17,903 bases of DNA, from assembly GCA_036847245.1 (NCBI GenBank), contig DAIUAL010000049.1:1-17903 (forward strand), read 5' to 3'. The notes under the pieces were generated by a model. The model had not been told where the DNA came from, searched no databases, and saw nothing but the letters and a program-made list of their open reading frames with translations. A program made the translations under genes and the position numbers. Numbering within the stretch: position 1 is the stretch's first letter; the number at the start of each line of letters is the position of its first letter. Source of the DNA: UBA4661 sp002405405 (lineage in GTDB: Bacteria; Bacteroidota; Ignavibacteria; Kapaibacteriales; UBA4661). Shown here piece after piece: positions 6,807-13,863 of the stretch.

Positions 6807-7445
6807 ATGGAAAAATTTCGTAACACTTACCGCATACCATCTGCACGTTTGCAGAGTTGGGATTATCGTTGGGCAGGTGCATATTTCATTACCATTTGTA
6901 CGAAACATCGCCTTCATTATTTTGGTGAAATCAAAAACCACAGCATGATATTATCCGAGATCGGGAATATTGTGGAATCCGAATGGCTAAAAACATTTGC
7001 ATTGCGCCCCGACATGAATTTGTTCATGGGTGAATTTATAGTTATGCCCAATCATTTCCACGCCATTATCGGTATTGGTGAAAATGAATACAATACGCCA
7101 TCACGTAAAGACGCGATGCATCGCGTCTCTACACACAATGCAACCATAAACCACCCCAATATCAATCACGTTGCCGATTGTAGAGACGCAATGCATTGCG
7201 TCTCTACACACGATACGACCACAAACCAGAATCGTTTTGGTCCTCAATCCAAAAATGTAGCATCTATTCTTCGTGGTTTCAAATCATCGGTAACAGTTTC
7301 TGCCCGAAGAATCAATCCTGCCTTCCACTGGCAAACACGATTTCACGATCATATCATTCGCAATGAAGACGCATTGAATACCATCAGCCACTACATCGTT
7401 CACAATCCGGCTCATTGGTATGAGGATACATTCTTCTCGCCATGA
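6807..7445 (+). CDS. REP-associated tyrosine transposase (RAYT), IS200-like HUH family
   Basis: A 212-residue single-strand DNA transposase-like protein. The N-terminal motif YRWAGAYFITICTKHR (20-35) is typical of RAYTs. The HUH metal-binding motif is H83-F84-H85 in VMPNHFHAII. The likely nucleophile is Y196 in ISHYIVHNPAHW, followed by the family's NP. Between HUH and the QSKNVASILRGFKSSVT segment (147-163) lies a non-conserved insert (about 97-145) that translates two GTAG-headed palindromes, giving a repeated DAMHxVSTH motif. RAYTs are usually single-copy host-like genes that mobilise short palindromic REP elements, so an element-like palindrome inside the gene itself is notable. It lies between the minus-strand genes at 5366-6541 and 7463-8566 with no flanking insertion-sequence ends. 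All catalytic residues are present, so it may be active. Confidence 0.9.
   Translation: MEKFRNTYRIPSARLQSWDYRWAGAYFITICTKHRLHYFGEIKNHSMILSEIGNIVESEWLKTFALRPDMNLFMGEFIVMPNHFHAIIGIGENEYNTPSRKDAMHRVSTHNATINHPNINHVADCRDAMHCVSTHDTTTNQNRFGPQSKNVASILRGFKSSVTVSARRINPAFHWQTRFHDHIIRNEDALNTISHYIVHNPAHWYEDTFFSP
7105..7132. repeat. REP-like palindrome copy 1 inside the transposase gene
   Basis: A 28-bp palindrome with 14-bp arms (GTAAAGACGCGATG and CATCGCGTCTCTAC), 13 of 14 positions paired. The right arm ends in CTAC, the complement of GTAG. Copy 2 lies 75 bp downstream and the following bases (ACACACAATGCAACCATAAACCA) are also similar, so the pair arose as a diverged tandem duplication of about 50 bp. 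Confidence 0.85.
7179..7208. repeat. REP-like palindrome copy 2 inside the transposase gene
   Basis: A perfect 30-bp palindrome centred between 7193 and 7194, with core arms GTAGAGACGCAATG and CATTGCGTCTCTAC. Relative to copy 1, the G:C pair in GCGATG/CATCGC has become A:T on both arms, a compensatory change that keeps the palindrome. The 5' GTAG foot matches the tetranucleotide that precedes REP hairpins recognised by RAYTs. Confidence 0.9.
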
Positions 7446-7462
7446 CAACCCCATCATGCGTA

Positions 7463-8566
7463 TCAATTCGTGATATTCACGCGCCCAAGATTGCGCGACT
7501 CCTGTCCACGTAATGCACTGACGGTAATTGGTGCTGAGCGTACATTTGGCGCAATTTCTACTTGAATATAAAGCGTTCTATTACTTGCAACATTCATACG
7601 AAAATTTCCTTGGGAATCGGTGAAAGCTGTATTGGAGGCAATAACATTCCCCTGTACATTTAGCCGCTCACCTGCATAGACACGAGCATTACGAATGAGA
7701 TCACCCCGAAGAGCAACTTGCCCTTGTGCATAACCAAAAATTGCGGGGTAGTCATAATTCCACGATGAAAAGTGTCGCACTTGACCAACATACCGATTAC
7801 CGATTTTCTGCGCCACTGCTTCTTCACGCCACAAGCCGGTTGTTTCATCCATACTCCATAATGGTAATGTTTCGGGAGCTGTGGCAACTACTTCGGGGTC
7901 AATCGGAATGCTAATGGTAGCAGGACGGTCGCTTTGTACATTGAGTGTATCTCCTTGTGGTGTCCGCATTTCAACGACCATGACACCATAGGATATCATA
8001 CCACTCGACGAACCATCAGTGCGCGTACCATTCAAATCACCCGGAAAGACATCAAAATACTGCTCACGCCGTGGGTCAAGATACCGTGCCATCACGCGAA
8101 CCTCTCCGGTATAGGATGCACCATTATTGGTACGAAATCCTTGTTGTTGAAATTGTACTGTTGCCCCCACGTCGGTTGTGACCGTACCACCTTGTACAGA
8201 TGAAAGTGTTGCCGTTACCGTATCACGTAGAAGCATCATACGTACGACTGTTGTACCATTAGCAATCGGACTTGCTCCACGTTTCATACCCATATATCCT
8301 TGTCGGCGAACCGCCACTGTACAGCGATCTTCGGGGACTCGCACCGACTGTATTGTGAATAATCCCTGCGCATCGGTCATAACTGTTTGACCATATGCCG
8401 ATATAGTCGCTTGCGCTATTGGACGATTACTTTCATCAACCACCGTTCCTGAAATCGAGGTTGTAATCATGGGTACTTCTATAATAATCGGATCAACAGT
8501 TTTCGTGCAATGAGTAAAGATAAATGCAATAACGATTGCCGCGAGAAAAAGAAAACTTGTACGCAT
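7463..8566 (-). CDS. Exported lipoprotein-like protein with carboxypeptidase-regulatory (Ig-like) domain, 367 aa
   Basis: From the ATG at 8566, preceded by a good ribosome site (GGAG, 8 bases upstream), the protein starts with a signal sequence (MRTSFLFLAAIVIAFIFTHC). Cys20 may be lipidated, although the His before it makes an unusual lipobox. Residues about 32-110 form a carboxypeptidase-regulatory-like beta sandwich (ISGTVVDESNRPIAQATISA, TDAQGLFTIQSV). A second similar repeat near 285-345 contains ALRGDLIRNARVYAG and TDSQGNFRMNV. The middle region (about 115-280) is beta-rich and not recognised beyond resemblance to proteins carrying such domains. Probably a surface or periplasmic adhesion or structural protein. 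It follows the vWA/T9SS gene by 66 bases on the same strand, suggesting joint expression; it converges with the transposase gene. Confidence 0.68.
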   Translation of the reverse strand: MRTSFLFLAAIVIAFIFTHCTKTVDPIIIEVPMITTSISGTVVDESNRPIAQATISAYGQTVMTDAQGLFTIQSVRVPEDRCTVAVRRQGYMGMKRGASPIANGTTVVRMMLLRDTVTATLSSVQGGTVTTDVGATVQFQQQGFRTNNGASYTGEVRVMARYLDPRREQYFDVFPGDLNGTRTDGSSSGMISYGVMVVEMRTPQGDTLNVQSDRPATISIPIDPEVVATAPETLPLWSMDETTGLWREEAVAQKIGNRYVGQVRHFSSWNYDYPAIFGYAQGQVALRGDLIRNARVYAGERLNVQGNVIASNTAFTDSQGNFRMNVASNRTLYIQVEIAPNVRSAPITVSALRGQESRNLGRVNITN

Positions 8567-8632
8567 AGAATAAGCTCCAAAAAGTAAAAACATAAAAATG
8601 TGTTGTCTTGAAGAAAGAAAAATGTTGTTGCA

Positions 8633-10408
8633 CTATCGCTGAATGACAAAAGGAATCGTTGTTTCCTGCTCACCATTGAAGAATGTTCGCACGAAATATA
8701 TTCCCGGCGGAAGATCATGTACAGCAACCGTATGCGAGTGTTCACCGACGGCATACACTTGATATGCGATGGTGCGCACCATCTGCCCTGTACTACTCAC
8801 AATATCAGCAGAGACAATACCTTGTCGCGCGAGGTTCAGCCCAATGGTAACTGATGCTTGCGCGGGATTGGGTGCAATCGTTATATTCACAGGTGATTTC
8901 TGTACAGTGATACTTTTATCAGATCGTATCGAAGATGTAATGGAAGATGTACAACTATTCGTCAGATTGGCTGTTACGGTTTGCTGTGCCATGCGCCCCG
9001 CCATATCGCGGGCAAGAATGGTCATGGTGGATTGTGTGGACGAAATCAATAGGGTTTCAGGCAAACGAAAATATACTGTACAACATTCTTCACTTCCTGC
9101 CTCACGATTAATGCGAGCGAAGACCGAATCAAGCTCCGCCGGAGAATTCGCCGATAGATATCGCCCATTGGTTGCTCGGGCAATCCTTTGTAATGATGCT
9201 TCCGCACCCGGATCTAAGGAAACACCAACGGTATAGAGCGGAATACGAAGCTGGCGCGCACGCGCAATGACATCACTTTCATTGCTTCGCGAAGCATTGT
9301 CTTCACCATCAGTCAGCAAAATAATCGCTTTGTTCCCGATCGACTGTTGCTCACATTCTGCTAATGCGATGAGTGCCGCATCATAAAAAGCCGTAGAACC
9401 TCGTGGAGTAATACTTGCAATAGCTGTTGATACTTGTACTGTATTGGTTGTCCATGGCACCACAAGTGTTGGCGTATCGCTGAAAGTAATCAACTGACTT
9501 TGGTCGAAAGGACGAAGATTGCGTAAAAAAGTCGTTGCTGAACGTTGTAGTGCTTGTAGGCGTGTTTGCGTAGATGAACCAAAGGGTAATTCCATCGCAC
9601 CACTGCGATCTACCACTAGACTGAATGCCAATGTGGTGAGTCGGGAATTGCATACAATCGAATCAGGGCAAATAAAGGTATTATTGACTGCCAACGCAAT
9701 CCGCGCGGGATCTGCAAGAAGATTTGTTGGTCTGCCCTGTGTCGAATCATATTGCAATAGCGATGCTTTGATGTTCAGTCCAATCGGGCGACCATTTCGG
9801 CAGACGGTGTTCACATCACACACATTGAGCTCGGGTTGTTCCTCAATCACCACCGTCAATGCACCGGAATTATCTTCCGAACGATCCACCATACGATTTT
9901 GTGCAAGATTAAATGTTGAATCTAAAATCTGCAGTTGTATGCCTCGCCCATTTCCTACAATGGTCGTTTGGTAACGAGCAATGGGCGATCTCCCTGTATT
10001 AGCAAGCGGACTGCCATTGATGCGCAGACCTGACTGTCGTGACAATTGCCACAATAAATTCGATGGCAAAACAGTTGTGCGTGGTATGCGATTCGTATCA
10101 CCTACCCACAAAGGTAGTGTATAGCCACCGGCGTCAGGTCGTGGTACGCGACCCAACGTAAATTCGAGTTCGGGAATATCATAATAGTACGCACCATCAA
10201 CACCAACACCGGTGTATGAACTCCATACGCTATATGTGCCAGCTACTGTAATAGTATAACGCACACCGGAGCGGGTTGTAGCCGATGTTGTGATGCCGGG
10301 ATTACGCGCCTCTAAGCGCAGTGTTTGAGGGAATTGTGCGTAGCCCGTATGCAGTACGCTACACAATAATGCCCCAAGAAAAAGAAAATGGACTCTGAAT
10401 GAAAGCAT
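8633..10408 (-). CDS. Secreted von Willebrand A domain protein with type IX secretion sorting domain (591 aa)
   Basis: The ATG at 10408 gives a signal peptide (MLSFRVHFLFLGALLCSVLH, cleavage near GYA-Q); the longer frame adds 32 unlikely residues. The N-terminal half (26-255) is beta-rich with several cysteines and unrecognised. Residues 258-435 are a vWA domain: metal site D267-R-S269-G-A271, T339 in RGSTAFYDA and D367 in LLTDGED. The third residue of the D-x-S-x-S metal motif is Ala, so metal binding may be altered. Residues about 505-591 form a Por/T9SS type A sorting domain (ITIAPNPAQASVTIGL, DIVSSTGQMVRTI, LPPGIYFVR), which directs export across the outer membrane and anchoring or release. 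Likely an extracellular adhesion or binding protein. It is cotranscribed with the downstream lipoprotein gene by position. Confidence 0.85.
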   Translation of the reverse strand: MLSFRVHFLFLGALLCSVLHTGYAQFPQTLRLEARNPGITTSATTRSGVRYTITVAGTYSVWSSYTGVGVDGAYYYDIPELEFTLGRVPRPDAGGYTLPLWVGDTNRIPRTTVLPSNLLWQLSRQSGLRINGSPLANTGRSPIARYQTTIVGNGRGIQLQILDSTFNLAQNRMVDRSEDNSGALTVVIEEQPELNVCDVNTVCRNGRPIGLNIKASLLQYDSTQGRPTNLLADPARIALAVNNTFICPDSIVCNSRLTTLAFSLVVDRSGAMELPFGSSTQTRLQALQRSATTFLRNLRPFDQSQLITFSDTPTLVVPWTTNTVQVSTAIASITPRGSTAFYDAALIALAECEQQSIGNKAIILLTDGEDNASRSNESDVIARARQLRIPLYTVGVSLDPGAEASLQRIARATNGRYLSANSPAELDSVFARINREAGSEECCTVYFRLPETLLISSTQSTMTILARDMAGRMAQQTVTANLTNSCTSSITSSIRSDKSITVQKSPVNITIAPNPAQASVTIGLNLARQGIVSADIVSSTGQMVRTIAYQVYAVGEHSHTVAVHDLPPGIYFVRTFFNGEQETTIPFVIQR

Positions 10409-10460
10409 AAAAAAAGAAAACAGTGTGAATGAATGAGTTACTGTGTTATGTATAAAAATC

Positions 10461-10670
10461 CTACTTCCTGCGATGAGGCTCTTCATCATACAGCAAGTGG
10501 TCAAAATGAGCGAGTGTTAGACTTGGATTGCCGACCTGCTTGGTGCGATTTTCTGCTCGATACTCATACGATTGCGTTACGTAGTCGGTGTGCTTCGGTT
10601 TGTAAATATTGCTTGTATGTTGTTTACTCGGTACTCGCAACCCACGTTTGACAGTTGAATAGTAGATCAT
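10461..10670 (-). CDS. Small basic protein A (69 aa), paralogue of 10779-11114
   Basis: The product is not recognised. The case for a real gene is that its C-terminus, R-A-E-N-R, a short spacer with SL, then HFDHLLYDEEPHRRK and stop, matches the adjacent ORF at 10779-11114 (RTENR, then HFSHLRYDEEPHRMK and stop) in sequence and in distance to the stop codon. Similarity in the DNA is clearest over the last 45 bases but extends in protein to about 40 residues. The remainder is Lys/Arg/Tyr rich with no signal peptide or membrane segment. It starts with ATG at 10670, 108 bases after the stop of the paralogue. It may be the shorter or decaying copy of a tandem duplication. Function unknown. Confidence 0.5.
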   Translation of the reverse strand: MIYYSTVKRGLRVPSKQHTSNIYKPKHTDYVTQSYEYRAENRTKQVGNPSLTLAHFDHLLYDEEPHRRK

Positions 10671-10778
10671 AGCAGAAGATGTAAAGATGAAGTAATAAGA
10701 AAAGCGATGTGCTAAACGTGCAATATTGCGGGCTATTTATGTTCTTGAGCCAAGGATGAAGGACGGTTGAGTTATGAT

Positions 10779-11114
10779 TTATTTCATACGATGTGGCTCC
10801 TCATCATAGCGTAAATGGGAAAAGTGTTTCATAGAAAGACGGCGAAGCGACTTCTTTTTCCGTACAGGCAATCTGTTTTCTGTTCGTATCTGAGTTGAAT
10901 GTTTTGTTGTATGCTCTGAAGTGTTTTGGAGAAATAGTGTGGTTTGCTTTTTTCTGCGGACACGACACCGTTTCTTTTTTGGCTTAGCATTTTTCAGTAC
11001 ATACTTGGGCGTATTCTGATATTGGACAATGGCATCAATCGCTCTGCGGAGACTCAACAGATTCGCAGATATTGCACGTGGCGTAGAAGCGGAAGCAGGA
11101 TATTGTTGTTGCAT
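10779..11114 (-). CDS. Small basic protein B (111 aa), paralogue of 10461-10670
   Basis: Unrecognised. It is strongly basic in the middle (KNAKPKKKRCRVRRKK at about 41-56 and RKKKSLRRLS near 85-94), suggesting nucleic-acid or ribosome binding, with an N-terminal predicted helix (SANLLSLRRAIDAIVQYQ). It ends in the shared signature HFSHLRYDEEPHRMK. There is no signal peptide or membrane segment, so it is cytoplasmic. The ATG at 11114 is followed upstream by an A9 tract and then the 275-base spacer that separates it from the divergent HEPN-motif gene. Shared C-terminus with the neighbouring ORF argues for a real family; the basic, low-complexity composition leaves some doubt. No function is proposed. 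Confidence 0.52.
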   Translation of the reverse strand: MQQQYPASASTPRAISANLLSLRRAIDAIVQYQNTPKYVLKNAKPKKKRCRVRRKKQTTLFLQNTSEHTTKHSTQIRTENRLPVRKKKSLRRLSMKHFSHLRYDEEPHRMK

Positions 11115-11389
11115 AAAACTCTAAAAAAAAATGAAGTGAAGAAATGCTGAGCGTATTGCTCAAGACATTGTGTTGCTTTAACTGTATGCAACTTATCACG
11201 CATGTGTCCGGCTAATCTGGAGTGATGAAGAACAGCTATAAACAGCGATATAAGCGGTGGTGAAATGAGCATTACTTTGCACTATGAAAAGTAGTCAAGA
11301 AGCCATAGTTTTGGCGGTGCAGTTTCCCCTTCTGACTTCTTGTATGTGCTGGTGGCGGTGCTGTTTGCGTTCATTCTTTCATATGTGTT
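11115..11389 (+). promoter_or_regulatory. Divergent intergenic region with direct repeats before the HEPN-motif gene
   Basis: No gene is seen here. Two near-identical 14-mers, TGGCGGTGCAGTTT (11312-11325) and TGGCGGTGCTGTTT (11353-11366), lie 41 bases apart; the second ends 24 bases before the ATG at 11390. A third GCGGTG core is at 11254-11259. A Bacteroidota-style -7 box, TAGTTTTG (11306-11313), abuts the first repeat, but no well-spaced -33 partner is evident. A 5-bp inverted repeat (TGAGC-GTATT-GCTCA) is at 11148-11162. These are candidate operator or promoter elements only. Confidence 0.3.
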
Positions 11390-13297
11390 ATGTCTAAATC
11401 TGTACGACAAAATCATCCCATATATATCTTACTTGAGAACCTTTACATAAGAGGGCTTTCTATACCCGAAGAGGTACCTGCGGTATGTGACTTATTAGCT
11501 GGTTTTCTTATGGAGAAACTTAAGATAACTGAAGAAAATTGGATTGAAAAAACCACTATTGAAACCATCAATAAAAAGAACAAAATTAATTTCTCATGGT
11601 CGAACGGCAAATTGTCGGGCGAACCTAAATTCTACGCAAAAATGCTCGGATATGATCAGTATAGAAAGAAACTATTTGGTTCCAAAATCATCAATCCGGA
11701 CTGTGAAAATCGTTATGAAATAAAGGTGAAAGTTTCTGAAGGGACGTCCATACGCTTAATGGCTCTTATCAAAGAGTTTGAAAATATCCGACATGCCAAT
11801 GCACACATGCAGTCTGGACAATTGGTTTCTACCGATTTCATCTTAAAAAGTCTTAAGATTATGGAAAACATCATGACAATCTGTGATTTCACAACCACAA
11901 AAACCATGGCGCACATACGCTTAACTCACCAAATAATTGATGAGCGCTATAACAAGGGTACAGCTATCGAACTTATCGGTAAATACAAAAGTCAAGAAGA
12001 ACGCAGCACTGAAATTATACATAGAACAAAAGAACTTATGCAGACAGAGGTTGGTACAACTCAAAAAGCGGCACGGCTGTCCCAGCTCAAACATGAACAT
12101 CAGCGAATGCAAGAATCATTTACAAGGTTCTCGCAACAAGTGGCTAAAGCTCTCAACGAACGTTCAGGAAAATCTATTGCTCCTGCGACACAAACTATCC
12201 ATAGCATTGAAGAACTATTTATTGAGGGCAGTCAAGAAATTCAAACTATATCATCTCCTGGTTCGGCATTAGGTTTAAGGACAACATTCCCCGCACTCAC
12301 AGATGACGAGGTTATTCAGCTTGAAAAGACAGAACAAAATCTTTTGGAGCTTGAAGAAGAATACAACAAAGTCATGGATGAGTTATTAAACCAACCTGAG
12401 AAAAAGAAACGTACTGTTGTTGTGCCTCTTGTCTCGTATGGCATTACCCAATTCCAAAAGCGTGCAATCGTGGTAGGAATTGCTGTCTGTGGAATCTTAG
12501 GTGCAATGTATGCAAGTGGGTTGTTCTCAACGGCATTTCAGCCTACTCAGCAACCCACACCGACACCCCTTGATACCACTAGCACTAAAAAGAAGGTGGA
12601 ATTTGATCGTAAAGGTCACTTTGACTCAACGAAAAATGCATTAAAGAATGACCCAATATATAATGACAATGATGCTCGAGAGTCCGCTCGAGATGGCAAA
12701 CCACAACAACAGCCATCGCCACAAGTGAAGACTCAAGTACCATTCAAGCTCACACGCTTGGTATATATCACTGTTTTGACCAATACCCCATCAGCCGCAA
12801 AGTATCTTGCGAACTCTGTGATCCAACCCGGCGACCGCGTCCGATGTGGCTCGGATTCTATTGACTTTCAGGATACTTACCCTCGCTCTGATCTTGAGAA
12901 GAAACTTGTAGAGTGGATTAACAACACTGAAACATATGACCATTCCAGCACATGGTTTAAAATGTATGAGAGTTTAGATCAAGCAAAAAAACACAGCAAG
13001 AAATTAGGCAACAAATTAGGCAACAAATTAGGCAACCCAACATCGGGGGAACTGGGCGTCCCCTATGCCGTGTATTTTATCAATGCTATGAGCAAAGGTG
13101 ATTTGAATCCTTTTACTGATGACACGGGTAAACCTGATCCATATCCTCAAAAACTGAGAAAACGGCTTGAAGAATTACAAAATTCAAACATTGAAATACG
13201 ATGGTTGATTAAAGAAGGTAATACCTACAATGAACCACCTAAGTTCAGTGAAAAAAACAATAAACTCACCCAATACATTTTTAAGCGTGTTTTATGA
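11390..13297 (+). CDS. Membrane protein with HEPN-type R-x4-H motif, coiled coil and unknown C-terminal domain (635 aa)
   Basis: Not recognised as a named family. Residues about 10-170 are mostly helical and contain FENIRHANAHM: R134-H-A-N-A-H139 fits the HEPN RNase motif (R, a polar residue, three more, H). It is followed by a helix (DFILKSLKIMENIMTIC) as in HEPN and Swt1-like HEPN domains. Residues about 195-255 and 303-340 are charged helices that look like coiled coil. A single transmembrane helix lies at about 358-378 (RAIVVGIAVCGILGAMYASG) after a Lys/Arg cluster (KKKR, 338-341), predicting an inside N-terminus and outside C-terminus. A Pro/Thr/Gln spacer leads to an unrecognised domain (about 450-635) carrying three LGNK-type repeats at 539-549. 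The stop overlaps the start of the next gene (ATGA). The HEPN reading is inferred from motif and context; it could be a degenerate or unrelated helical domain. Confidence 0.72.
   Translation: MSKSVRQNHPIYILLENLYIRGLSIPEEVPAVCDLLAGFLMEKLKITEENWIEKTTIETINKKNKINFSWSNGKLSGEPKFYAKMLGYDQYRKKLFGSKIINPDCENRYEIKVKVSEGTSIRLMALIKEFENIRHANAHMQSGQLVSTDFILKSLKIMENIMTICDFTTTKTMAHIRLTHQIIDERYNKGTAIELIGKYKSQEERSTEIIHRTKELMQTEVGTTQKAARLSQLKHEHQRMQESFTRFSQQVAKALNERSGKSIAPATQTIHSIEELFIEGSQEIQTISSPGSALGLRTTFPALTDDEVIQLEKTEQNLLELEEEYNKVMDELLNQPEKKKRTVVVPLVSYGITQFQKRAIVVGIAVCGILGAMYASGLFSTAFQPTQQPTPTPLDTTSTKKKVEFDRKGHFDSTKNALKNDPIYNDNDARESARDGKPQQQPSPQVKTQVPFKLTRLVYITVLTNTPSAAKYLANSVIQPGDRVRCGSDSIDFQDTYPRSDLEKKLVEWINNTETYDHSSTWFKMYESLDQAKKHSKKLGNKLGNKLGNPTSGELGVPYAVYFINAMSKGDLNPFTDDTGKPDPYPQKLRKRLEELQNSNIEIRWLIKEGNTYNEPPKFSEKNNKLTQYIFKRVL
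13001..13036 (+). repeat. Three exact tandem 12-bp repeats in the HEPN-motif gene
   Basis: The unit AAATTAGGCAAC occurs three times without a change and encodes K-L-G-N three times, in frame (about residues 538-549). Copy-number changes would add or remove four residues without a frameshift. Confidence 0.95.
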
Positions 13298-13863
13298 TAG
13301 CTACTCTTCGCCATTATGCTCTGCTTTGTGCTTGCATGATGCTTATTCTTACATACCCGACTGATCATCTTTTTGCTCAAATTTGGCATAACCAAGCCCC
13401 TGTCAGTATTGGCATCAATACAGCGGGTGGCGATATTGCCCAAAGCATTGGTATCGGTGGATTGGGTTGGAATTTCCAAGCAGGATACTTGTACCTGATT
13501 CAAGAAAATGATCTCTTCCTCAAAGGCAATCTTGGCTATGCTTATCAAAGTAGTAGCAACCGTTCGGAGTTGGGTGTTTCGATTTTTTCAGGCACGATTG
13601 GGATTCAGTATTTGCTTTCGACCAAAACATTTCAACCTTTTGTTGGTGCCGATATTGGTTTTGCTTCGACCTCGAATAGTGCTGGATCGCCATCGCAAGT
13701 CAATGCTACGCATGGTGTGTTTCGCCTCAATGCAGGACTCATTCGAGAACTCAACAAATATGTTGAACCCTTTGTTGCGCTCCACTACACGGCTCTCACG
13801 GGCGATCGCGCTATGAGCATGATTGGTATCAATGTTGGCGTAAATATCCATGTTACGGATTAA
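13294..13863 (+). CDS. Small outer-membrane beta-barrel protein (189 aa)
   Basis: The start overlaps the stop of the upstream membrane protein by four bases (ATGA), a sign of translational coupling. A signal peptide covers about residues 1-28 (hydrophobic LLCACMMLILTYP, ending DHLFA-Q). The mature protein consists of alternating hydrophobic/polar strands with Gly and aromatic residues (GWNFQAGYLYLI, LFLKGNLGYAYQ, FQPFVGADIGFAS, VEPFVALHYTAL) and ends in a strand (MIGINVGVNIHVTD). This fits an eight-stranded OmpA/Opacity-like barrel; the exact family is not assigned. Its stop codon overlaps the stop of the converging WYL gene in the sequence TTAA (13860-13863). Possibly an envelope partner of the upstream protein, by position. 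Confidence 0.78.
   Translation: MIATLRHYALLCACMMLILTYPTDHLFAQIWHNQAPVSIGINTAGGDIAQSIGIGGLGWNFQAGYLYLIQENDLFLKGNLGYAYQSSSNRSELGVSIFSGTIGIQYLLSTKTFQPFVGADIGFASTSNSAGSPSQVNATHGVFRLNAGLIRELNKYVEPFVALHYTALTGDRAMSMIGINVGVNIHVTD

Noticed and set aside
6451..6948. Plus-strand open frame of 165 codons
   Set aside because: It overlaps the DUF3298 gene start on the other strand and the transposase start in another frame; its composition looks random.
7105..7208. Possible CRISPR array
   Set aside because: Only two copies, each a full palindrome inside a coding sequence, with similar rather than unrelated following sequence and no cas genes.
8769..9974. Long plus-strand frames (about 150 codons each) opposite the vWA/T9SS gene
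   Set aside because: Antisense shadows of a gene with clear signal peptide, vWA motifs and sorting domain.
10720..10729. Palindrome GCAATATTGC between the two small ORFs
   Set aside because: A 10-bp AT-rich palindrome is expected by chance at this scale; no flanking U-tract or partner site.
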